Shown: positions 15,098 through 19,275 of the stretch, in pieces
Numbering within the stretch: position 1 is the stretch's first letter
Layout of the letters: every line of letters begins with the position of its first letter
Assembly (NCBI RefSeq): GCF_946187255.1
Contig: NZ_CAMHRZ010000036.1
Location: 1-19,275 of the forward strand
Source: an uncultured Ruminococcus sp.
Lineage (GTDB): Bacteria > Bacillota > Clostridia > Oscillospirales > Ruminococcaceae
Direction of reading: 5' to 3'
Length of the DNA stretch: 19,275 nt
The notes under the pieces: model-generated
What the model was told of the DNA's origin: nothing
What the model saw: only the letters and a program-made list of their open reading frames with translations
The model's database searches: none
Translations under genes and position numbers: made by a program

Positions 15098-16299
15098 GTG
15101 TTCTGACAGTCAGTCAGCTGAACAAGCTGCTCGCTTTTAAGATAAAGCAGGAACTTAAATTCAAGGGAGCGGCTGTCAAAGGCGAGATATCGAATTTCAG
15201 CATACACTATAAGACGGGTCATGCTTTTTTTACCGTTAAGGATGAAAACAGCTCTATCAAAGGGATAATGTTCGCGGGGCGGGTAAAAAAGCTGAAAGCG
15301 CTCCCCGAAAACGGTATGAGCGTTATCGTTATGGGGGATGTTGAGGTATATGAGCGTGAGGGCAGCTGCCAGATAATAGCAACCGAGATAGCGGTGGTGG
15401 GCGATTCCGGTACCGTACACGCACAGACCGAGCTTGTAAAGGATAAGCTGAAAAAACTGGGGGTCTTCGACAGCGCGAAAAAGAAGAAGATACCCGCAGT
15501 TCCGAAGAAGATAGCTGTTGTCACATCGCTGAACGGTGCGGCCTTGCAGGATATACTCAATGTTGCGGGCAGGCGTTACCCGCTTTGCAGTGTGGAGGTA
15601 TTTCCCGCGACGGTGCAGGGCGATGCTGCACCCGAGTCTGTCTGTGAGGCGCTGAAAGCAGCCGACAGCAGCGGTGCGGATACGATCATACTATCACGCG
15701 GGGGCGGTTCTTCGGAGAACCTGTCCGCTTTTGATACCGAGTGTGTCGTCATGGCGGTACACGGGTGCAAAACGCCGATGATATCTGCTGTGGGGCATGA
15801 GACCGATACCACGCTTGCAGACTATGCGGCGGATATGCGTGCGCCAACTCCGTCGGCAGCCGCCGAGATAGCTACGCCCGATATAGTCGATATGTACGCA
15901 TCGGTCAATATTATCAAGTCGCGGCTGGACAGCAGCTTCGGGATGTATCTCAGGGAGAAAATGATCGAACTGGAAAAGCTGGATACTATGCTTAAAGCGG
16001 TATCACCCAAGCGCAGGCTGAGCGAGTCGGAGAAACGACTGAAAGAAACGGAAAGCAAGCTGGAAATGCTTATGAGCGGAAAACTGCGGCTTTGTGAGAT
16101 GCAGCTTGAACGCGCGGTGGCACAGCTGCAGACACTCAGTCCGTTCAACGTGCTGGGCAGGGGCTACACACTGGTGGAACGTGACGGTGCTGCGGTGACT
16201 AAAGCGGGCGAGCTGACTTCGGGCGACAGGATAAGTATACGGTTCTCCGACGGCTGCGCAGAGGCGATCATTGATAAGACTGATATCCGGAAGGAATGA
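15094..16299 (+). CDS. xseA: Exodeoxyribonuclease VII large subunit
   Basis: 401-residue catalytic subunit of exonuclease VII, which degrades single-stranded DNA to oligonucleotides from either end. The N-terminal OB-fold (about 1-100) contains VKGEISNFSIHYKTGHAFFT. The nuclease domain carries VVTSLNGAALQDIL (Asp152), the SRGGGS loop (201-206) and AVGHETDTTLADYAADMRAP (232-251), then a coiled-coil region and the C-terminal GRGYTLVERDG. The length matches short Firmicute XseA proteins. The ATG overlaps the preceding stop as ATGA, with AAAGGA 8 bases upstream. XseB follows after 5 bases. Confidence 0.97.
   Translation: MSVLTVSQLNKLLAFKIKQELKFKGAAVKGEISNFSIHYKTGHAFFTVKDENSSIKGIMFAGRVKKLKALPENGMSVIVMGDVEVYEREGSCQIIATEIAVVGDSGTVHAQTELVKDKLKKLGVFDSAKKKKIPAVPKKIAVVTSLNGAALQDILNVAGRRYPLCSVEVFPATVQGDAAPESVCEALKAADSSGADTIILSRGGGSSENLSAFDTECVVMAVHGCKTPMISAVGHETDTTLADYAADMRAPTPSAAAEIATPDIVDMYASVNIIKSRLDSSFGMYLREKMIELEKLDTMLKAVSPKRRLSESEKRLKETESKLEMLMSGKLRLCEMQLERAVAQLQTLSPFNVLGRGYTLVERDGAAVTKAGELTSGDRISIRFSDGCAEAIIDKTDIRKE
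16289..16295 (+). promoter_or_regulatory. Ribosome binding site deciding the xseB start
   Basis: GGAAGGA lies directly against an ATG at 16296 but 9 bases before the ATG at 16305, which favours the second start. Confidence 0.65.
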
Positions 16300-16304
16300 A
16301 ACAG

Positions 16305-16493
16305 ATGACATTTGAAGAAAATCTGAAAAGGCTGGATGAGATCGTTAAACAGCTTGAAAATGACAAGCTGCCCCTGGACGAGGCTCTGGAGCTTTATAAA
16401 GAGGGCGTGGGGCTGACTGTGGACAGCAAGAAGGCTCTGGAAAATGCCAAGCTCACTGTAAAAATAATGAACGGAGATAATGATAATGACTGA
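16305..16493 (+). CDS. xseB: Exodeoxyribonuclease VII small subunit
   Basis: 62-residue helical protein that binds XseA in several copies and is needed for active exonuclease VII. The family pattern is clear: MTFEENLKRLDEIVKQLEN, LPLDEALELYKEG and a charged C-terminal helix. An in-frame ATG at 16296 overlapping the xseA stop would add three residues, but it lacks spacing to the Shine-Dalgarno, and homologs usually begin near the chosen Met. It overlaps ispA by 8 bases. Confidence 0.93.
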   Translation: MTFEENLKRLDEIVKQLENDKLPLDEALELYKEGVGLTVDSKKALENAKLTVKIMNGDNDND

Positions 16494-17379
16494 TAATAAC
16501 AAGCTGCTGATGAAGGCGTATGCCGAAAAGATCGACGAGCAGCTGCTCAAATTCACCGAAGAAAAGCCCGAGTTGCAGGGTGTGGTGGTAGAAGCTATGG
16601 AGTATTCCCTGACGGCGGGCGGCAAGCGTCTGAGACCGATGCTGATGCTGGAATTCTACCGTATGTGCGGCGGGGACGATCTCGATAAAATGCTGAAACT
16701 CGCTTGTACTGTGGAGCTTATCCACACCTACTCGCTGATACATGACGATCTGCCCTGTATGGACGACGATGATTACCGAAGGGGCAAGCCGTCGTGCCAT
16801 AAGGCATTTCCCGAGAATATCGCGCTACTGGCAGGTGACTCGCTCAATACTCTGGCATTTGAGGTCATATCTGAATGTGCGATGGAAGGCACTGTAACAG
16901 CTGAGACTGCTGTGATGCTGATATCCGTTCTCTCAAAGGCAATAGGTACCGATGGTATGATCGGCGGTCAAGTTATTGATCTCCAGACCGAAGATGAGGA
17001 GATCAGCATAGAAACGCTCAATGAGCTGCAGTCCTGCAAAACGGGTGCGCTTATCGAAGCTGCCTGTGTTATGGGCGTTATCCTTTCGGGCAGACTGGAA
17101 ATGATACCTTCGGCGGCAGAATACGCGCAAGCAATGGGCAGAGCGTTCCAGATAGTTGATGATATCCTTGATGTCACAGGTACTTTTGAGGAGCTTGGCA
17201 AGCCTATAGGCAGTGACAACGAGCAGCATAAGAATACCTATGTATCTCTGCTGGGGCTTGAAAGATCAAAGCAGATCGCTGCACAGCTGACGGTACAGGC
17301 TTCGGCTGCGCTGAAAAAGTTCGATAACAATGAATTTATGTTTGAGCTTACCCAGGAGCTGCTTGACAGACGTTCATGA
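16486..17379 (+). CDS. ispA: Polyprenyl (farnesyl/geranyl) diphosphate synthase
   Basis: 297-residue trans-prenyltransferase that condenses isopentenyl diphosphate with allylic diphosphates to make C10-C20 chains, supplying undecaprenyl and other isoprenoids. The first aspartate motif DDLPCMD is at residues 87-93 and the second DDILD at 225-229. GGKRLRP (45-51) and the GQVIDLQ and KTGAL blocks are intact. The residues before the first Asp motif (HTYSLIHDD) fit the short-chain FPP/GGPP type, but exact chain length cannot be read here. An ATG at 16480 gives two extra residues; GGAG is 9 bases from the ATG at 16486 and only 3 from the former. It is followed by dxs after 21 bases. Confidence 0.95.
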   Translation: MTDNNKLLMKAYAEKIDEQLLKFTEEKPELQGVVVEAMEYSLTAGGKRLRPMLMLEFYRMCGGDDLDKMLKLACTVELIHTYSLIHDDLPCMDDDDYRRGKPSCHKAFPENIALLAGDSLNTLAFEVISECAMEGTVTAETAVMLISVLSKAIGTDGMIGGQVIDLQTEDEEISIETLNELQSCKTGALIEAACVMGVILSGRLEMIPSAAEYAQAMGRAFQIVDDILDVTGTFEELGKPIGSDNEQHKNTYVSLLGLERSKQIAAQLTVQASAALKKFDNNEFMFELTQELLDRRS

Positions 17380-17400
17380 TCTTGTCGGGGGTGTTAAGAT

Positions 17401-19251
17401 ATGGCAGATAAAAAAGTCGATCTGTACAGCCTGAAACTGCCGGAAGATCTTAGAAAGCTGAGCTATGAGCAGTGTGATGACCTTTGCAGGCAGATCAGGT
17501 CGGTATTGATAAAGACAGTATCGAAGAACGGCGGTCATCTGGCTTCAAATCTGGGAACAGTGGAGCTGACTGTGGCGCTCCACAGGGTGTTTTCTTCGCC
17601 CGAAGACAGGATAGTCTGGGATGTGGGACATCAAGCGTATACCCATAAGATACTGACAGGCAGGCTGGACAGATTCGGTACGCTTCGCAAAGAGGGCGGC
17701 ATATCGGGCTTTTGCCGTCCCGATGAGTCGGAGCATGATGCTTTTATCAGCGGTCATAGCTCCAATTCCATATCGGCGGCGCTGGGCATAGCCTACGCAA
17801 AGAAGCTTTCGGGCGACAAGCACCATGCCATTGCGGTGCTTGGTGACGGTGCCATGACGGGCGGCATGAGCTACGAAGGGCTCAACAATGCGGGCAAGAG
17901 CGATACAAATATGATAGTCATACTGAACTACAATGAGATGTCCATCTCACGAAATGTGGGCGGTATGGCAAAATATCTTTCGCAGATGAGAACAAAAAGC
18001 TCCTACAAAAAGACCAAGACGGCTGTGGAAAAGGTGCTGGATGTTACTCCCGTACTGGGTCAGCCCGTGAAGAAGGTCGTAAAGTCGTCGAAGGAAGCTG
18101 TTAAGAACATGATACTCCACAGTACTATGTTTGAGGAGCTGGGTTTTGAGTTCATCGGACCCCTTGACGGGCATAATATCGAGGAGCTGGAAACAGGACT
18201 CAGGACGGCAAAAGAGCTTCACAAGCCTGTATTCGTCCATGTTAATACCACTAAGGGCAAGGGCTATGCGCCTGCGGAGGCTAATCCGGGAGAATTTCAC
18301 GGTGTGGGTTCCTTTGAGATAGCAACGGGAAATCCCGATGTAGTCTGTCAGGACAGCTTTTCATCGGTCATGGGCAAGGAATTATGCAGGCTGGCGCGGG
18401 CGGATAAGCGTATATGCGCTGTGACTGCCGCGATGAAATACGGCACGGGTCTGCAATATTTTGCCAAGAGCTTTCCCGACAGGTTTTTTGATGTGGGCAT
18501 TAGATCGGAAGACGCGGTCACATTCTGCGGTGGTCTGGCAGCTGAGGGGATGATACCTGTTTTCGCTGTGTATTCCACATTTTTACAGCGAAGCTACGAT
18601 CAGCTGATACACGATCTGGCTATCGGCGGGCTTCATGCTGTTATATGCGTGGATCGCGCGGGTATCGTCGGCAGTGACGGAGAGACTCATCAGGGCATCT
18701 TTGACATATCTTTCCTTACAGCGGTTCCCGATGTGGTGATATATTCTCCATCCAACTACGGAGAATTGAAGATATGTCTGAAAAAAGCAGTGCTGGAGCA
18801 AAAAGGCATCGCAGTTGTGCGTTATCCGCGCGGCAGAGATGTGTCAAGTAATTCAGCTGACATTGTTGCTTGGGAGCATATCCACGCCCAAAATGGCGGC
18901 AGGACGCTTATAATGTCCTACGGTCGGGTAGCCGACAATGTAGAGAAAGCCGCCGCTTTACTGGAAGAAAAAGGCATAGTCTGTGACACGCTAAAACTTG
19001 TCAAGGTATTTCCCTTGTCTGATAAAGTCAAAAAAATTGTGAACAGCTACGACAGAGTATACTTCTTTGAGGAAGCCTATCGCTGCGGTTCGCTTTCGGA
19101 AAAGCTGGCAGCTGTATGTCCTGCGGTAAAGTCATTTGCCATAGATGGCTTTGTATCACACGGAGAACCTGCGCAGCTGCTGGATGAACTGGGTCTGTCC
19201 GCTGAAAAGATAGCCGAAAAGGTCGAGGGACTTGTAAACGATGAGACTTGA
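17401..19251 (+). CDS. dxs: 1-Deoxy-D-xylulose-5-phosphate synthase, with altered active-site motif
   Basis: 616 residues, full family length. It joins pyruvate and glyceraldehyde 3-phosphate to DXP using thiamine diphosphate, the first step of the MEP pathway that feeds IspA. Visible blocks are GGHLASNLGTVELT with His46, VGHQAYTHKILTGR, GHSSNSISAALG, the TPP motif GDG (148-150) with Asn178, FLQRSYDQ with Arg397, GIVGSDGETHQG with Asp426 and His430, and a normal C-terminal transketolase domain. Odd: the motif usually read as GIAEQHAVT is GIRSEDAVT at 366-373, so the catalytic Glu (Glu370 in E. coli) aligns with Ser369 and a Glu follows at 370. Also LNDNEMSIS reads LNYNEMSIS. GGGGGTG precedes the ATG by 7 bases. 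Confidence 0.93.
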   Translation: MADKKVDLYSLKLPEDLRKLSYEQCDDLCRQIRSVLIKTVSKNGGHLASNLGTVELTVALHRVFSSPEDRIVWDVGHQAYTHKILTGRLDRFGTLRKEGGISGFCRPDESEHDAFISGHSSNSISAALGIAYAKKLSGDKHHAIAVLGDGAMTGGMSYEGLNNAGKSDTNMIVILNYNEMSISRNVGGMAKYLSQMRTKSSYKKTKTAVEKVLDVTPVLGQPVKKVVKSSKEAVKNMILHSTMFEELGFEFIGPLDGHNIEELETGLRTAKELHKPVFVHVNTTKGKGYAPAEANPGEFHGVGSFEIATGNPDVVCQDSFSSVMGKELCRLARADKRICAVTAAMKYGTGLQYFAKSFPDRFFDVGIRSEDAVTFCGGLAAEGMIPVFAVYSTFLQRSYDQLIHDLAIGGLHAVICVDRAGIVGSDGETHQGIFDISFLTAVPDVVIYSPSNYGELKICLKKAVLEQKGIAVVRYPRGRDVSSNSADIVAWEHIHAQNGGRTLIMSYGRVADNVEKAAALLEEKGIVCDTLKLVKVFPLSDKVKKIVNSYDRVYFFEEAYRCGSLSEKLAAVCPAVKSFAIDGFVSHGEPAQLLDELGLSAEKIAEKVEGLVNDET

Positions 19252-19275
19252 TGTATATCTTACGGAAAAAGCATT
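19241..19275 (+). CDS. tlyA: TlyA-like S4-domain rRNA methyltransferase, 3'-truncated by the window edge
   Basis: Only 11 codons are visible: MRLDVYLTEKA. This is the characteristic start of TlyA/YqxC proteins, whose N-terminal S4 RNA-binding domain begins MRLDVYL and is followed by an FtsJ-type methyltransferase that in characterised members 2'-O-methylates rRNA. The gene overlaps dxs by 11 bases, with GAGGGA about 10 bases upstream, and dxs-tlyA adjacency is common in Firmicutes. The call rests on this short stretch plus position. Confidence 0.72.
   Translation, partial: MRLDVYLTEKA

Overview
The window looks like a chromosomal stretch of a low-to-moderate GC, endospore-lineage Firmicute, most probably a Ruminococcus-like member of the Oscillospiraceae. 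This placement rests on a complete spoIIIA operon followed by the Bacillus/Clostridia-type order asp23-nusB-(x)-xseA-xseB-ispA-dxs-tlyA, on the clostridial flavour of the LysA and BspA-type leucine-rich-repeat proteins, and on purine-rich Shine-Dalgarno sites. It is an inference from gene content, not a species identification. No mobile element, tRNA, rRNA or CRISPR array was seen, and no gene-free stretch exceeds 300 bases.

Layout. (1) 1-2458, + strand: the 3' part of a diaminopimelate decarboxylase gene (lysA; its first codons lie before the window), then a cytosolic-looking leucine-rich-repeat protein. A strong bidirectional hairpin terminator at 2471-2502 separates these from the convergent operon that follows. 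(2) 8376 down to 2506, - strand: an excellent sigmaA-type promoter drives a five-gene operon, moxR ATPase > DUF58 protein > large membrane transglutaminase-like protein > 71-residue single-membrane-span protein > ung (uracil-DNA glycosylase). The first three form a recurrent MoxR/DUF58/transglutaminase module that probably works at the cell envelope. (3) 8423-13220, + strand: a divergent sigmaE-like promoter candidate, then spoIIIAA to spoIIIAH with tight spacing and overlaps, closed by a hairpin terminator. These proteins build the secretion-like channel between mother cell and forespore. (4) 13271-19275, + strand: a second clear sigmaA-type promoter, a leader with a small hairpin, then a housekeeping operon: asp23/gls24-family gene, nusB, a TsaD/Kae1-family paralog, xseA and xseB (exonuclease VII), ispA (prenyl diphosphate synthase), dxs (first step of the MEP isoprenoid pathway) and the first 35 bases of a tlyA-like gene.

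How the genes work together. Dxs and IspA sit at the entry and the later chain-building stage of isoprenoid synthesis, and XseA and XseB are the two subunits of one nuclease. The spoIIIA proteins form one complex, with SpoIIIAA as its ATPase. Compared with Bacillus subtilis, accB-accC is absent between spoIIIA and asp23, and the usual folD position between nusB and xseA is taken by the TsaD paralog.

Most notable points. The Dxs protein lacks the normally invariant catalytic glutamate: the IAEQHAVT motif reads IRSEDAVT. The TsaD paralog keeps all the metal ligands but has a rewritten N-terminal nucleotide/substrate motif. The MoxR-DUF58-transglutaminase module is joined with an uncharacterised small membrane protein and a DNA-repair gene.
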